DNA of 64,000 nucleotides from Virgibacillus sp. LDC-1 (GTDB taxonomy: Bacteria > Bacillota > Bacilli > Bacillales > Amphibacillaceae): assembly GCF_030137545.1 (NCBI RefSeq), contig NZ_JARUVL010000003.1:124001-188000 (forward strand), in the 5' to 3' direction. The translations under genes and the position numbers were made by a program. Below, piece by piece: positions 26,637 through 35,901 of this stretch. The notes beneath the pieces were generated by a model, which saw only the letters and a program-made list of their open reading frames with translations, was not told the DNA's origin and did no database searches. Every line of letters starts with the position of its first letter. The first letter of the stretch is position 1.

Positions 26637-27005
26637 ACGCTTAAAAAATGGATTACCTTCATAGCATTCGTCTTAATAATAGTTGGAGGTTCATTGTACT
26701 ACGTATATTTATTTACACCTAAGGACTCACTGGAACTGTATCAAGAATTGACATTCGCAGAAAGTTTTGAGGAAGTACAAAAACATATGTTAGATGGGTA
26801 TGAGGATAATTTTACAGAAGAAGACTTTCATTATATTCAAAATAACTCCGCAGATTGGATAGGGCAGTTTACGATATTTGATTATAGGGGTAAGTCCTAT
26901 GTAGTGATGACTACTCCAGGAACGGAGCGACTAAAAATCCTTGCGGTAGAGGAATTACCAGAGGAAGTGAGGGTGTTCTTTTCGGAACTATCCGAATTTA
27001 ACTAA
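26637..27005 (+). CDS. Conserved-looking membrane-anchored protein with an apparent ACG start
   Basis: AAGGGGGAG at 26622-26630 is followed six bases later by ACG (26637), and from there the frame runs 122 codons without a stop. It opens with LKKWITFIAFVLIIVGG, a typical signal anchor, then FTPKDSLELYQELTFAESF and an acidic soluble domain with TPGTERLKILAVEELP. Upstream in frame to the stop at 26574 there is no ATG, GTG or TTG. The only conventional start inside is TTG at 26694, which would cut off the membrane helix. So this is an ACG start, a decayed gene, or a point error. Family not recognised. Confidence 0.6.
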   Translation, partial: TLKKWITFIAFVLIIVGGSLYYVYLFTPKDSLELYQELTFAESFEEVQKHMLDGYEDNFTEEDFHYIQNNSADWIGQFTIFDYRGKSYVVMTTPGTERLKILAVEELPEEVRVFFSELSEFN

Positions 27006-27043
27006 AGGGGCTTCCGTTTTACAAGTACATTATATTAAAGATG

Positions 27044-27080
27044 AAAAAGCTTGAGAGCTATAAAAATTCCCTCAAGCTTC
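27044..27080. terminator. Bidirectional terminator between convergent genes
   Basis: AAGCTTGAG (27046-27054) pairs with CTCAAGCTT (27071-27079). On the minus strand it is followed by TTTTTC, so it can end the VTT-domain gene; on the plus strand by CTTGTTTGC. Confidence 0.65.
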
Positions 27081-27122
27081 TTGTTTGCTATTTGTATTCT
27101 TTTTTGCCTAACTATTTATGCT

Positions 27123-27155
27123 ACGTAATCATATGTTATTTGGATTACGTTTTTA
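27123..27155 (+). terminator. Second terminator hairpin
   Basis: ACGTAATC (27123-27130) pairs with GATTACGT (27143-27150), then TTTTAGATTTTCT. It is a backup for plus-strand transcripts entering from the gene ending at 27005. Confidence 0.7.
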
Positions 27156-27205
27156 GATTTTCTCCACGATATTGGAACTACTTCCCTATATTGAGATGCG
27201 TTTTT

Positions 27206-27778
27206 TTAAGTTGTTGCTTCAAAAAACTCTCTCCATTTAATGCTGATTTCTTTTCGACGGAGCAAATATATAAGTGGTAACAATGCCATTAATACGGAGA
27301 CAATATAAAGAGGAGACAAATTCGATAGCCATTGACCTAAAGAAGTATAGATGAATGCCAGTGGTATATTTGATAGGAAAGAGAATTTTGTATACTCTTT
27401 GAAGCTAGCAGTTATTTCAATTAAACATAATGAAAGTAAATGAAAATGTATAAACGGAATTAACCGCAATAAAGCAATTTGGGATGTAGTTAATTCGGCG
27501 TGTTTGCCAATTAATTTTCTTCGTAAAACAAGCAGTTTTTGGGATGTTCCTGGCATTCGCTGAACGATTATATAAAATAAAATACTTGAAAGGGTTATTC
27601 CAATCAATGAATAAAAGGTTCCTGCTATCGCACCAAACAATATCCCCCCTGATACACAAATAAAAACAACTGGCAAGAAAAATAACGGTCGAAGCAGGTG
27701 AAAGCTAATAAATAGAATAGGTGCAAACAATCCGCCGGTTTCCAAAAAAGCCATCATATAATTGCGAAACAGTTCCAT
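27206..27778 (-). CDS. VTT/TVP38-TMEM64 (DedA-superfamily) membrane protein
   Basis: 190 residues, five to six membrane helices. The VTT signature region is present: RPLFFLPVVFICVSGGILFGAIAGTFYSLIGITLSS at about 29-65, where the half-helical re-entrant loop is expected, and RLIPFIHFHLLSLC at about 104-118 for the second. Relatives flip phospholipids or undecaprenyl phosphate; function here is unproven. B. subtilis has a similar gene (ytxB) a little further on near thrS, which is absent there in this window, so this may be its moved counterpart. ATG after GAGGGAGGAG. Confidence 0.78.
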   Translation of the reverse strand: MELFRNYMMAFLETGGLFAPILFISFHLLRPLFFLPVVFICVSGGILFGAIAGTFYSLIGITLSSILFYIIVQRMPGTSQKLLVLRRKLIGKHAELTTSQIALLRLIPFIHFHLLSLCLIEITASFKEYTKFSFLSNIPLAFIYTSLGQWLSNLSPLYIVSVLMALLPLIYLLRRKEISIKWREFFEATT

Positions 27779-27888
27779 GATGCTCCTCCCTCTATATGAA
27801 GTCGTTCACTTCACACCTCCTCCTATACACCTATATGACAGAAGACGAGCGATTATGACAGCTATTTAGGTTACTATATTCTTCATAA

Positions 27889-28158
27889 TTATAAGACACG
27901 ACTCATATAAATAACAACACCGATATGGATGAGAAGAAGAAACGGTATGCCAATCGTAAACTTCGTGTGTCTTGTTTTGTGATGAAAGAAACGCATCCCA
28001 CTCCATACCCCAACACCTCCACCTAATAAAACAAGTGTTAACAATTGTTGTTCTGGAATCCGCCATTTATGCTTTTTCGCTTTTTCCTTATCTACTCCCA
28101 TTAAAACAAATCCTAAAACATTCAAACTAAGATAATACAAAATTATAATTGTTGTCAT
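27889..28158 (-). CDS. ysdA: DUF1294 membrane protein YsdA
   Basis: 89 residues, three helices (about 2-20, 38-56 and 68-86) around the DUF1294 signature MGVDKEKAKKHKWRIPEQQLL and GGGVGVWSGMRFFHHKTRHTKF. ATG after AGGGGAG. Function unknown. It stands 75 nt after rplT on the same strand, in the infC-rpmI-rplT-ysdA order of B. subtilis, and is probably read from that operon. Confidence 0.88.
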   Translation of the reverse strand: MTTIIILYYLSLNVLGFVLMGVDKEKAKKHKWRIPEQQLLTLVLLGGGVGVWSGMRFFHHKTRHTKFTIGIPFLLLIHIGVVIYMSRVL

Positions 28159-28232
28159 AGTCAGTTCTCCCCTGTCAAAAAACTAGAAAAGCCAAACCTG
28201 TTATTTTCTCCAGATTTGGCCCCACATTGTCA

Positions 28233-28589
28233 TTATTTAAGTGCTGCTTTTGCTTTTTCTGCTAATTGAGAAAATGCTTTTTCATCATGAATTGCAAGAT
28301 CTGAAAGCATTTTACGATTGATTTCAATTCCTGCTAGCTTTAAACCGTGCATAAGCTTATTATAAGAAAGGTCATTCATACGTGCTGCCGCATTAATACG
28401 CGCAATCCAAAGCTTACGGAATTCACGTTTTTTCTGTTTGCGGTCACGATATGCATACTGACCTGATTTAATTACTTGTTGTTTTGCTGTTTTAAATAAC
28501 GTTCTTTTTGAACCATAATAACCTTTTGCAAGTTTTAATACACGTTTACGACGTTGACGTGTAACTGTTCCACCTTTAACACGTGGCAT
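28233..28589 (-). CDS. rplT: 50S ribosomal protein L20
   Basis: 118 residues; ATG after TAGGAGGG. Starts [23 protein letters not shown], the basic N-terminal tail that reaches into 23S rRNA, and ends in the globular domain with [20 protein letters not shown]. An early assembly protein of the large subunit. In B. subtilis L20 also binds the leader of this operon and causes early termination; a matching leader lies at 29430-29580. Confidence 0.97.
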   Translation of the reverse strand: MPRVKGGTVTRQRRKRVLKLAKGYYGSKRTLFKTAKQQVIKSGQYAYRDRKQKKREFRKLWIARINAAARMNDLSYNKLMHGLKLAGIEINRKMLSDLAIHDEKAFSQLAEKAKAALK

Positions 28590-28648
28590 AATAATTCCCT
28601 CCTAAATTACAATCTGTATCATTAATGTTTTTTTCATTGAATTAGTGC

Positions 28649-28846
28649 TTACTTGTATGGAAGCATTGTTTTAATACGTTTGAAATCTCCTGAAGATACG
28701 ATAGACGCTTTACGAAGCTTGCGCTTTTGCTTTTGAGATTTATGAGCAAACATATGACTTGTATATGCGTGTGAACGTTTTAGTTTTCCTGAACCTGTCT
28801 TTTTAAAGCGTTTTTGAGACCCTTTATGGGTTTTCATTTTTGGCAT
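28649..28846 (-). CDS. rpmI: 50S ribosomal protein L35
   Basis: 65 residues: [20 protein letters not shown], then the basic [22 protein letters not shown], typical L35. ATG after GAGGAGG. Second gene of infC-rpmI-rplT, 29 nt after infC. Confidence 0.97.
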   Translation of the reverse strand: MPKMKTHKGSQKRFKKTGSGKLKRSHAYTSHMFAHKSQKQKRKLRKASIVSSGDFKRIKTMLPYK

Positions 28847-28875
28847 ATTGTTTTCCTCCTCATTAAAACATTAAA

Positions 28876-29391
28876 TTATTTTTCAACTATAGGAGCCAAC
28901 ATAATAAACATATTACGGCCTTCCATTTTTGCCTTTGACTCAACAGTTGCGATATCTTTTACTTCTTCTGCTAAACGATCCAATACTTCCTGTCCAAGCT
29001 CTTTATGCGTAATCGCGCGTCCACGGAAACGAACTGCTGCTTTTACCTTATCTCCCTTTTCAAGGAACTTACGAGCATTTTTCAATTTCGTATTGAAATC
29101 ATGTTCACCAATACCTGGTGTAAATCGTACTTCTTTTACATTAATAATTTTTTGTTTTTTACGAGCTTCTTTGTCTTTCTTTTGTTGCTCATAACGAAAC
29201 TTTCCATAGTCCATGATTCGACAAACAGGTGGTTTTGCAGTCGGAGCAACTAAAACGAGATCAAGATTCCGTTTTTGTGCAATCTCCAGTGCATCCTGAC
29301 GAGATTTCACGCCAAGCTGATCACCATTTGAGTCGATTAGACGTACTTCCCGAGCACGTATTTTGTCATTGACATTCATATCTTTGCTAAT
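28876..29391 (-). CDS. infC: Translation initiation factor IF-3 (AUU start)
   Basis: 171 residues. The start is the ATT at 29391, nine bases after GGAGG, giving (M)[17 protein letters not shown]. The longer frame upstream only runs through the leader. IF3-N covers about 5-75 with the signature [19 protein letters not shown] near the domain linker; IF3-C covers about 85-170 with [15 protein letters not shown] and [12 protein letters not shown]. The rare AUU codon is conserved in infC genes and lets IF-3 reduce its own initiation. Confidence 0.95.
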   Translation of the reverse strand: MSKDMNVNDKIRAREVRLIDSNGDQLGVKSRQDALEIAQKRNLDLVLVAPTAKPPVCRIMDYGKFRYEQQKKDKEARKKQKIINVKEVRFTPGIGEHDFNTKLKNARKFLEKGDKVKAAVRFRGRAITHKELGQEVLDRLAEEVKDIATVESKAKMEGRNMFIMLAPIVEK

Positions 29392-29429
29392 AGCCAGCCA
29401 CCTCCAAATAATAATTAACACCGATCCTA

Positions 29430-29580
29430 TGACAAGTAAAAAAGTGCAGGTACAAAATTGCACCCACACTTCTCCATAATTGTATATGTTAAAGAAAATA
29501 AAACCAGTCAACAGCAACATGCGTTGAACAGGTGAGAAGCGGGTGCTTCTACTTGTCTCAGATCTTATATAATTTATTCA
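29430..29580 (-). promoter_or_regulatory. L20-type autoregulatory leader of infC-rpmI-rplT
   Basis: Between the promoter at 29589-29617 and infC lies about 190 nt with a strong intrinsic terminator at 29471-29436 (AAGTGTGGGT pairing with ACCTGCACTT, then a T6 run) before the coding region. Upstream is a further structured region (GAAGCACCCGCTTC). The position and terminator match the L20 leader known in low-GC Firmicutes, where L20 stabilises the terminator; the L20 site itself was not modelled. Confidence 0.8.
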
Positions 29581-29588
29581 ACTTATAC

Positions 29589-29617
29589 ATCATAGCATAC
29601 GAATTCTGCTTCGTCAA
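29589..29617 (-). promoter_or_regulatory. Sigma-A promoter for infC-rpmI-rplT
   Basis: TTGACG (29617-29612), 17-nt spacer, TATGAT (29594-29589) on the minus strand. Confidence 0.85.
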
Positions 29618-29660
29618 CTGCGCTTTAGAAATTCATTGTACTGTTCTAATCTTTTCAGAA

Positions 29661-31604
29661 CTATTTTCTTAACGTACGCTTTTCTATTTCTTCCACAATC
29701 AAATCCTCAAAAGCATGATATGCCATTGTATCAGATTGCTTTTCACCATATCTTCTCGCATTTACTGACTTATCCTGCATTTCGTTATCACCAACAACTA
29801 AAGAAAAAGGTATTTTTTCTGTTTGTGCTTCGCGAATTTTATAGCCGATTTTTTCATCTCGTTCGTCGACACTAACTCGAATTCCTTGGAATTGAAGCTT
29901 TTCTGCTACCTCTTTTGCATAATCTAAATGAATTTGAGGTGAAACAGGAATAACTTTTACTTGCACAGGTGCAAGCCAAGTCGGAAATGCACCTTTGTAC
30001 TCTTCAAGTAAAAAGGCAACAAAGCGTTCCATCGTTGAGACAACTCCGCGATGAATAACAACCGGGCGATGCTCTTTACCATCCTCGCCAATATACGTTA
30101 AATCAAACCGTTCTGGCAACTGATAATCAAGCTGAACAGTAGAAAGTGTCTCATCTTTTCCTAACGCTGTTTTTACTTGGACATCAAGCTTAGGTCCATA
30201 GAATGCAGCCTCTCCTTCTGCTTCCACATATGGTAGGTTCATTTCTTCCATTGTTTCCTTTAACATTGCTTGTGCTTTTTCCCACATTTCATCATTATCA
30301 ATATATTTTTCTTTATCATTCGGGTCACGATAGGAAAGACGGAAGTAATAATCCTTAATGCCAAAATCCTTATAAACATGCTGAACAAGGTTTACAACGC
30401 GAATAAATTCTTCCTTCATTTGATCTGGACGAGCAAATATGTGCGCATCATTCAATGTCATCGCACGCACACGTTGTAAGCCTGCTAAAGCACCAGACAT
30501 CTCATAACGGTGCATCATTCCTAATTCAGCTATGCGAATAGGCAATTCTCGATAGCTATGCAGTTGATTTTTATACACCATCATATGATGTGGACAGTTC
30601 ATGGGTCTTAGCACAAGGTCCTCGTTATCCATTTGCATTTCAGGGAACATATCGTCTTGATAATGATCCCAATGGCCACTTGTTTTATACAGCTCCACAC
30701 TGCCTAATACAGGAGTATACACGTGATCATAGCCTAATCGTTCTTCCAAATCGACAATATAGCGTTCTATAATACGACGAATGGTTGCTCCTTTCGGAAG
30801 CCACATTGGTAGCCCTTGGCCAACCTTTTGATTTACCGTAAAGATTTCCAATTCTTTCCCAAGCTTACGGTGATCGCGTTCCTTCCGTTCTTCTAATATA
30901 CGCAAATACTCATCTACCTGACTTGGCTTTTCAAACGCTGTTCCGTAGATTCGTTGCAGTTGTTTATTATTACTATCCCCACGCCAGTATGCACCAGATA
31001 TGCTTAATAACTTAAATGCTTTAATTTTACTGGTTGATGGCACATGGACACCACGACAAAGGTCAAAAAACTCTCCTTGCTTATAAATAGTTACCTGTTC
31101 ATCTTCTGGAATAGCATCGATTAATTCAAGCTTGAGCGGATCTTCAATATCTTGAAACATTTGCTTTGCTACTTCACGGGATACCTCAATCCGTTCAATT
31201 TCAAGATTTTCATCAATAATCCGCTTCATCTCTTTTTCAATCTTTGGTAGGTCCTCTGGAGTAATGGAATGCTCCATATCCATGTCATAATAAAATCCTT
31301 CTTCTATTACAGGACCTACTCCAAAATTCACCTCTTTGTATAAACGACGAATCGCTTGCGCTAATAAATGGGCAGTAGAGTGCCGCATTACTTCAATGCC
31401 TTCCTCATCCTTATACGTAATAATTTCTAGCTTTCCACCCTTGTCTAGCTTTCTTCGTAAGTCAACAAGCTGCCCGTCTAACTTGATAGCCAGGGCTTGT
31501 TTTTTTAGTCCTGGGGAAATAGATGCTGCTACCTCTTCTCCAGTAATTCCTTGTGGATACTGCTTTTCTGCACCATCTGGAAATATGAGTTTAATTTCTG
31601 CCAT
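29661..31604 (-). CDS. thrS: Threonyl-tRNA synthetase
   Basis: 647 residues; ATG after AAGGAG. Domains: TGS (1-62, beginning with an [19 protein letters not shown]-like strand), editing domain with [11 protein letters not shown] (zinc-type HxxxH near 75-79) and the catalytic region to about 225, class II core (about 240-535) with motif 2 [19 protein letters not shown]-like sequence (the stretch [11 protein letters not shown]) and the zinc Cys/His (NCPHH, and His in VVIHRG), then the anticodon domain (about 540-640, VQVKVIPVS). Preceded by a threonine T-box with its own promoter. Confidence 0.96.
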   Translation of the reverse strand: MAEIKLIFPDGAEKQYPQGITGEEVAASISPGLKKQALAIKLDGQLVDLRRKLDKGGKLEIITYKDEEGIEVMRHSTAHLLAQAIRRLYKEVNFGVGPVIEEGFYYDMDMEHSITPEDLPKIEKEMKRIIDENLEIERIEVSREVAKQMFQDIEDPLKLELIDAIPEDEQVTIYKQGEFFDLCRGVHVPSTSKIKAFKLLSISGAYWRGDSNNKQLQRIYGTAFEKPSQVDEYLRILEERKERDHRKLGKELEIFTVNQKVGQGLPMWLPKGATIRRIIERYIVDLEERLGYDHVYTPVLGSVELYKTSGHWDHYQDDMFPEMQMDNEDLVLRPMNCPHHMMVYKNQLHSYRELPIRIAELGMMHRYEMSGALAGLQRVRAMTLNDAHIFARPDQMKEEFIRVVNLVQHVYKDFGIKDYYFRLSYRDPNDKEKYIDNDEMWEKAQAMLKETMEEMNLPYVEAEGEAAFYGPKLDVQVKTALGKDETLSTVQLDYQLPERFDLTYIGEDGKEHRPVVIHRGVVSTMERFVAFLLEEYKGAFPTWLAPVQVKVIPVSPQIHLDYAKEVAEKLQFQGIRVSVDERDEKIGYKIREAQTEKIPFSLVVGDNEMQDKSVNARRYGEKQSDTMAYHAFEDLIVEEIEKRTLRK

Positions 31605-31674
31605 GTTCTACACTCCTTCTTATTTTTTGATCTATTCGTATTCCTTTCATAAACAGAGAAAAGCATAAAAATTA

Positions 31675-31949
31675 AAAAACGCCCATCCCTCTGCTTAAAG
31701 CAAAGGGACGAGCGTTGGTCACGTGGTTCCACCCTATTTCCCGCAAACAGCTTTCGATGCTTACGGCTTTATCTCCTTAACGCAGAGATGACGCTACTAT
31801 TTACTCTTTCGTTCAACAGTAGAGTTCAGAGGTGGTAATCATTTGCTGGGTAGCGGAAGCTTTCAGCCTTGACTTCCGTCTCTAAACTACGCAGAGACCA
31901 AACGATTTCGTCCTCATCATTACTTGTTTTTCATTTACAATGAAATATA
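31675..31949 (-). promoter_or_regulatory. T-box riboswitch leader of thrS
   Basis: T-box AGGGTGGAACCACG at 31735-31722 on the minus strand, followed by a terminator (AACGCTCGTCCCTTTGC pairing with GCAGAGGGATGGGCGTT around TTTAA, then TTTTT) down to 31675. The specifier is likely ACC at 31836-31834, in UUACCACC, which fits threonine. Uncharged tRNA-Thr should switch it on. Confidence 0.93.
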
Positions 31950-31955
31950 AAATTT

Positions 31956-31984
31956 ATTATAGCCTGAACACGCTTTAAAATCAA
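31956..31984 (-). promoter_or_regulatory. Sigma-A promoter of the thrS T-box leader
   Basis: TTGATT (31984-31979), 17-nt spacer, TATAAT (31961-31956) on the minus strand, starting just after the ytxC stop. Confidence 0.85.
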
Positions 31985-31991
31985 GGTATAT

Positions 31992-32843
31992 TTATTGATT
32001 TTTCAATTGAATTGGGAATGGAAAATCATGATATGGTACAAATTCGACTTTTTCCTGAAAAACATTAATAACGGTCATTGTTTTCGGTTCTGATGGATGG
32101 TCTCCATAGATTTTAATTTTATTAGGAGAAAGTGCTATTAATGGCGCTAAATTAAATTCGTCTCCATCCAAACCAACAATGTATAATGGCTCCTTCTTCA
32201 TAATGGATCGGAGCTCATTTTCTGAAAAACGTTTTCCATCCTTTTTAAAAAATAGAAATGAACTTCCTTGTAAAACATGTATTATTGGATAGCGTGTTTC
32301 TTTTTTTAAAATATATTCACGAAGTGTGTTAATAAATTCTTGATGCTCCTCCTCTCGTTTAAATTCATCAATTGCTACACCGACCAAATGAATTAATTGA
32401 TCACGAAAAGCACGAAGTCGAAAATTAACAATGGAATCATAATGAACAGTAGTATTATTTTTTATATTGGCAATAAATAGGGACAACAGCAAGCGTTTGG
32501 AATCTTTCTCATCTTGCATCCACTTCCGATCAATATCTTCACCAGAAAAAATCCATTGTGTTAAATCCATTATTCGTTCAATTTCAATTGCATCTGAATA
32601 ATAATAACAATCTGTAATAATCGTGTTAATCAATTTTGTTAAACGATGTTCTACAAATACATCTGTCATTGCCTTTGCGATTGCATTTACCATTTCATGC
32701 TCGGTTAATTGATACGCAATTTGCAGTCGATTCCCCCAATCTTCGTCGGTTTTCCAATGCAATTCAATCCGCTTACTATAATGAAATAAATACTCACAAA
32801 AGCTTATAACCTCTTCATTTGACTCAAAATAAAGCTCCAGCAA
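31992..32843 (-). CDS. ytxC: Putative sporulation protein YtxC
   Basis: 283 residues from a TTG at 32843, giving MLELYFESNEEV, which agrees with the start of B. subtilis YtxC; a TTG seven codons earlier has no site in front. GAGG stands ten bases before the chosen start. The family motif region includes DCYYYSDAIEIERIMDLT, NFRLRAFRDQLIHLVGVAIDEF and KREEEHQEFINTLREYI. Cytosolic, no membrane segment. The family is sporulation-linked but without known activity. Order thrS-ytxC-dnaI as in B. subtilis, minus ytxB. Confidence 0.85.
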   Translation of the reverse strand: MLELYFESNEEVISFCEYLFHYSKRIELHWKTDEDWGNRLQIAYQLTEHEMVNAIAKAMTDVFVEHRLTKLINTIITDCYYYSDAIEIERIMDLTQWIFSGEDIDRKWMQDEKDSKRLLLSLFIANIKNNTTVHYDSIVNFRLRAFRDQLIHLVGVAIDEFKREEEHQEFINTLREYILKKETRYPIIHVLQGSSFLFFKKDGKRFSENELRSIMKKEPLYIVGLDGDEFNLAPLIALSPNKIKIYGDHPSEPKTMTVINVFQEKVEFVPYHDFPFPIQLKNQ

Positions 32844-33008
32844 ACCTACATCACCCTCATCCAAACCAAACTGTTACATTATATGGACATGGTCTTAAAA
32901 AAATGTATGGTCTGCTAAAACTAGCAATTATAGTTTTCTTTCTTTCCACTTTGTATCCATTCGCCAAAGCTAGTGAATAGTAATTTCCTATCCTTTTCTA
33001 ATGGCCAC

Positions 33009-33047
33009 CAAAAAAGACTAGAGAAAATTTCAACTCTAGTCTTTATT
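33009..33047 (-). terminator. Terminator after dnaI
   Basis: AAAGACTAGAG (33044-33034) pairs with CTCTAGTCTTT (33022-33012) and a TTTT tail follows on the minus strand. Confidence 0.85.
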
Positions 33048-33048
33048 A

Positions 33049-33975
33049 TTAAGATCGTCGGTTCTTTCCGAATACAGGAACTTCTGTACTAACTTGACGA
33101 ATGCGTTCAATTATCCTTCCAGCCTTTACTGTTTCAATCCCATTCCTTGTTGTTGATAGAAGTTCCTCTAGCTGCTCCATACTATAATTAGCTGTAAAAA
33201 ATACAGGGAGTCGTTCCATCATTCGATATTGTAAAATAGAACCAAGTATTTCATCGCGGAACCAAGCAGATTGCATTTCAGCACCGATATCATCCAACAT
33301 AAGTACATCTACTTTTTTAAAAAGATCAATTTTTCTATTTAAAGAATCGTCCTTTAAAGAGGCTTTCATCTCTCTAGCTAGCTCTGGCATATAGATCATC
33401 ATAGATGAAATGTGAAACGTTTTAAGCAAATTAGCCACAGCACCTAAGAAATAGGATTTTCCGACACCAAACGGCCCGTAAAAATAAAGGCCTTTTTGTG
33501 GAATACCATCCTTTGCCTGCATCATAAATTTATTAATCTCTACTATTGCCGCACTTCGATTTGGATCCTCGTCAATTTGATTATAATTTGCCTCCAAAAT
33601 ATCCTTTGGCATATACAAGCTCTGAATAAGCTTTTGCTGATTAATTTCTTTCTCATATACAACCCGGTGATGGCACTTTTCATAGGACAAATGAATTTCA
33701 TTATTCAATACGTCCAAAACAGGTGAATATCCTTTTAACATATTTTTACACGAGCCTAAGGAAGAACAATCTTTACATTGTTTTGTCTGTGTTTTATATT
33801 CATACAGCTTAATTAGATTTTTATCTATCTCTCGTCGTGTAAGGTCGGGATATGTAGAAAGAAATGCCTTAATTTCAGGATCCTGTAGCACCTCTTGCTT
33901 TATTTTTTCATAGTTTTCCTTAAAATTACCATTTGATTGCATCCACTTTTTAAGTGCTGATTGGACTGGTTCCAT
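33049..33975 (-). CDS. dnaI: Primosomal helicase loader DnaI
   Basis: 308 residues from the ATG at 33975 (MEPVQSALKKW), eight bases after AAGGG; this matches the known MEP start of B. subtilis DnaI. N-terminal domain with the zinc-binding cysteines CKDCSSLGSC (Cys-x2-Cys, then Cys) contacts the helicase DnaC. The AAA+ domain has Walker A GPFGVGKS at about 165-172 and Walker B VLMLDDIGAE, plus an arginine-finger region near RIIERIR. It loads the replicative helicase with DnaB and DnaD. Co-transcribed with dnaB, gap 20 nt. Confidence 0.94.
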   Translation of the reverse strand: MEPVQSALKKWMQSNGNFKENYEKIKQEVLQDPEIKAFLSTYPDLTRREIDKNLIKLYEYKTQTKQCKDCSSLGSCKNMLKGYSPVLDVLNNEIHLSYEKCHHRVVYEKEINQQKLIQSLYMPKDILEANYNQIDEDPNRSAAIVEINKFMMQAKDGIPQKGLYFYGPFGVGKSYFLGAVANLLKTFHISSMMIYMPELAREMKASLKDDSLNRKIDLFKKVDVLMLDDIGAEMQSAWFRDEILGSILQYRMMERLPVFFTANYSMEQLEELLSTTRNGIETVKAGRIIERIRQVSTEVPVFGKNRRS

Positions 33976-33995
33976 CACATTCACCCTTAAAAAAA

Positions 33996-35357
33996 TTATT
34001 TATTTTGCTCTCTAGCAAACTTTTCTAGGAAATTAGCCATCGCTTGTTTTTCCTTTGCCACATCAATCGAATTCGAAGCAACGGGAGAGGCTTGTTGCTT
34101 TTTCCGATCCTTAAACCAATCAGGCACAACTTCTTTTTTCTCTGTATTATATGTGCGTCCTCGATACGGTTGTTTCGTTTTTGTTCCATTCTGATTCTGA
34201 TAGCGTTGCTTTTCTTTTTTAGCAAATGCCATTGCTTCCTTCGCTGACGTTAAGTTAGCTCTTGACCAATGACTAGCAATTTTTTCTAAATACGCTTTTG
34301 AGAGCTTCATATTTGACTGTAATAAAACATAATGTATCAAAACATTCATTACCGGCGCAGGTAATCCTTGCGCTACCATCACTTCTCGAATCACTTTCAT
34401 ATCTTGCTCTGAAGCACGGTTTCCACTTGATAAATCAGCCAATAACTGTTTCGGTGAAATATGCTCCAGCTCATGAATAAGCTGTTCTTCTTTCGTTGTC
34501 GGCTTTTCTACTTGTTGATCAGGACGACTTTTCTCTATTTTTCGCATTAATTGTACAGATGAACCATGATTTTTTCCATTAAACAAATCATGACAAGCTT
34601 GCTTAAATTCTTCTGTATCTAGTTCATTCTCCTCTGTTAATGCCCATAGAACTGATTTTTCTATCTCCATCGGCTCTAAATCATATAAAACCATCATTTG
34701 CTGCATAATCCGTTTGTTATATCCGGTTAATACACGCTTAGTAGGAATCATCCGTTGCTTCAGCATTTGTTCTATCCAACTAAAATCCAATTCAATAAGT
34801 TCAGGTCCTTGCTTTTCATCATTATTAGAAATTGGAACAATATTTTCCATCGTAGGTGAGTAGGTTTGGTAGACATCATTAAATGAAGCTGTTATGTTTC
34901 TTGCTGATGACAAAGGCAACGTTTTTTTAGAAAAGCGGTGTCGTAACGATGTATATTTTTGTTCGCCTATATGATGATATAGAAGCTGTGAAAGCATAGC
35001 ATCTTGAAAAAAACGTTCTGGAGCAAACGGAGGCTGAAGCATGTATATGTAAGTTGTTTGCTTCTCATCCTTATCCTCGTACGTTTTTAAAAGACCAATT
35101 CCTTCAAGCTTAAGTCTAGCTTCATATATTTCATCCAATGGGATATTTAAATAATTCATCAATGTATGATGGGTTTGAGCATCTGCTTCATCTTGTAATG
35201 CTTCATCGTGCATTAATGTTTGATAGAGCATGATTGCTTGCATTCCAATTAACGGCTGATAAAGATGGGTCAATGATATGGCATAATTAACAGGAAAACT
35301 CCCGTTTGAACAAATATAGTACCCATCGATCGGTAATATTTTACCAATATAGTTCAT
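33996..35357 (-). CDS. dnaB: Replication initiation and membrane attachment protein DnaB
   Basis: 453 residues; ATG after AAGGAAGGG. N-terminal DDBH1 winged-helix domain (about 1-130) and DDBH2 domain (about 300-400) with the YxxxIAxxW-type signature YLEKIASHWSRAN near 355-367. A basic, asparagine-rich tail (about 385-453) follows. DnaB recruits DnaI and the helicase to oriC and PriA-dependent restarts and tethers to the membrane. Operon nrdR-dnaB-dnaI. Confidence 0.92.
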   Translation of the reverse strand: MNYIGKILPIDGYYICSNGSFPVNYAISLTHLYQPLIGMQAIMLYQTLMHDEALQDEADAQTHHTLMNYLNIPLDEIYEARLKLEGIGLLKTYEDKDEKQTTYIYMLQPPFAPERFFQDAMLSQLLYHHIGEQKYTSLRHRFSKKTLPLSSARNITASFNDVYQTYSPTMENIVPISNNDEKQGPELIELDFSWIEQMLKQRMIPTKRVLTGYNKRIMQQMMVLYDLEPMEIEKSVLWALTEENELDTEEFKQACHDLFNGKNHGSSVQLMRKIEKSRPDQQVEKPTTKEEQLIHELEHISPKQLLADLSSGNRASEQDMKVIREVMVAQGLPAPVMNVLIHYVLLQSNMKLSKAYLEKIASHWSRANLTSAKEAMAFAKKEKQRYQNQNGTKTKQPYRGRTYNTEKKEVVPDWFKDRKKQQASPVASNSIDVAKEKQAMANFLEKFAREQNK

Positions 35358-35396
35358 ATAACCCTTCCTTTATCTAAAAGTAATTCAATCGTTTTT

Positions 35397-35861
35397 TTAT
35401 TTTTCTTTATCTGAATTAATTAAATCCTTTAATTCATCTAGAAATACACTTAAATCTTTAAACTGTCGGTATACAGAAGCAAACCGGACATAGGCTACTT
35501 CATCCACTTCTGATAATCTTTCCATTACCATTTCCCCGATTTCCTTGCTATCTATTTCAGATGCCCCTGTGTTTCGCAATTCTTTCTCAACATCAAGTGC
35601 TATAGTTTCAATGGTTTCCATGGAAACTGGACGTTTTTCACAAGCTTTAATTAAACCGCGGATAAGCTTTTCTCTACTAAATTCTTGTCGCGCACCTTCT
35701 TTTTTAACTACAATTAATGGTACTTCTTCTAAACGTTCAAATGTAGTAAAGCGGAATCCACATTCCTCGCATTCTCGTCTTCTTCGAATGGCACGTCCTT
35801 CTTCAATAGGGCGTGAATCCAAAACCTTAGAATTTTTATTATGGCAATTTGCACATCTCAA
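35397..35861 (-). CDS. nrdR: Transcriptional regulator NrdR
   Basis: 154 residues from a TTG at 35861 ([11 protein letters not shown]), eight bases after GGGGG; a GTG five codons earlier is less likely as the family starts MRCP/MRC. Zinc ribbon CANC...CEEC (residues about 3-34, with [18 protein letters not shown]) and an ATP-cone domain at about 49-139 ([20 protein letters not shown]). It represses ribonucleotide reductase genes in response to ATP/dATP. First gene of the nrdR-dnaB-dnaI group. Confidence 0.93.
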   Translation of the reverse strand: MRCANCHNKNSKVLDSRPIEEGRAIRRRRECEECGFRFTTFERLEEVPLIVVKKEGARQEFSREKLIRGLIKACEKRPVSMETIETIALDVEKELRNTGASEIDSKEIGEMVMERLSEVDEVAYVRFASVYRQFKDLSVFLDELKDLINSDKEK

Positions 35862-35901
35862 TTGCTTCACCCCCACAGTTATCCAGTGATCGATTAAATA
35901 A

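Noticed and set aside
26694-27005. TTG at 26694 as the start of the membrane-anchored gene
   Set aside because: GGAGG is only five bases away and the upstream frame encodes a clean membrane anchor, so the frame most likely starts earlier at ACG 26637.
27041-27280. Plus-strand ORF of 79 codons near the VTT-domain gene
   Set aside because: It consists of two terminator hairpins plus the antisense end of the VTT gene.
29392-29520. Longer infC with an N-terminal membrane-like stretch
   Set aside because: It is the translated leader; the conserved AUU start with GGAGG fits better.
32903-32980. A 25-codon plus-strand ORF between ytxC and dnaI (MYGLLKLAIIVFFLSTLYPF, then AKASE), looking like a signal peptide
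   Set aside because: No ribosome binding site in front and no promoter; too short to call without conservation.
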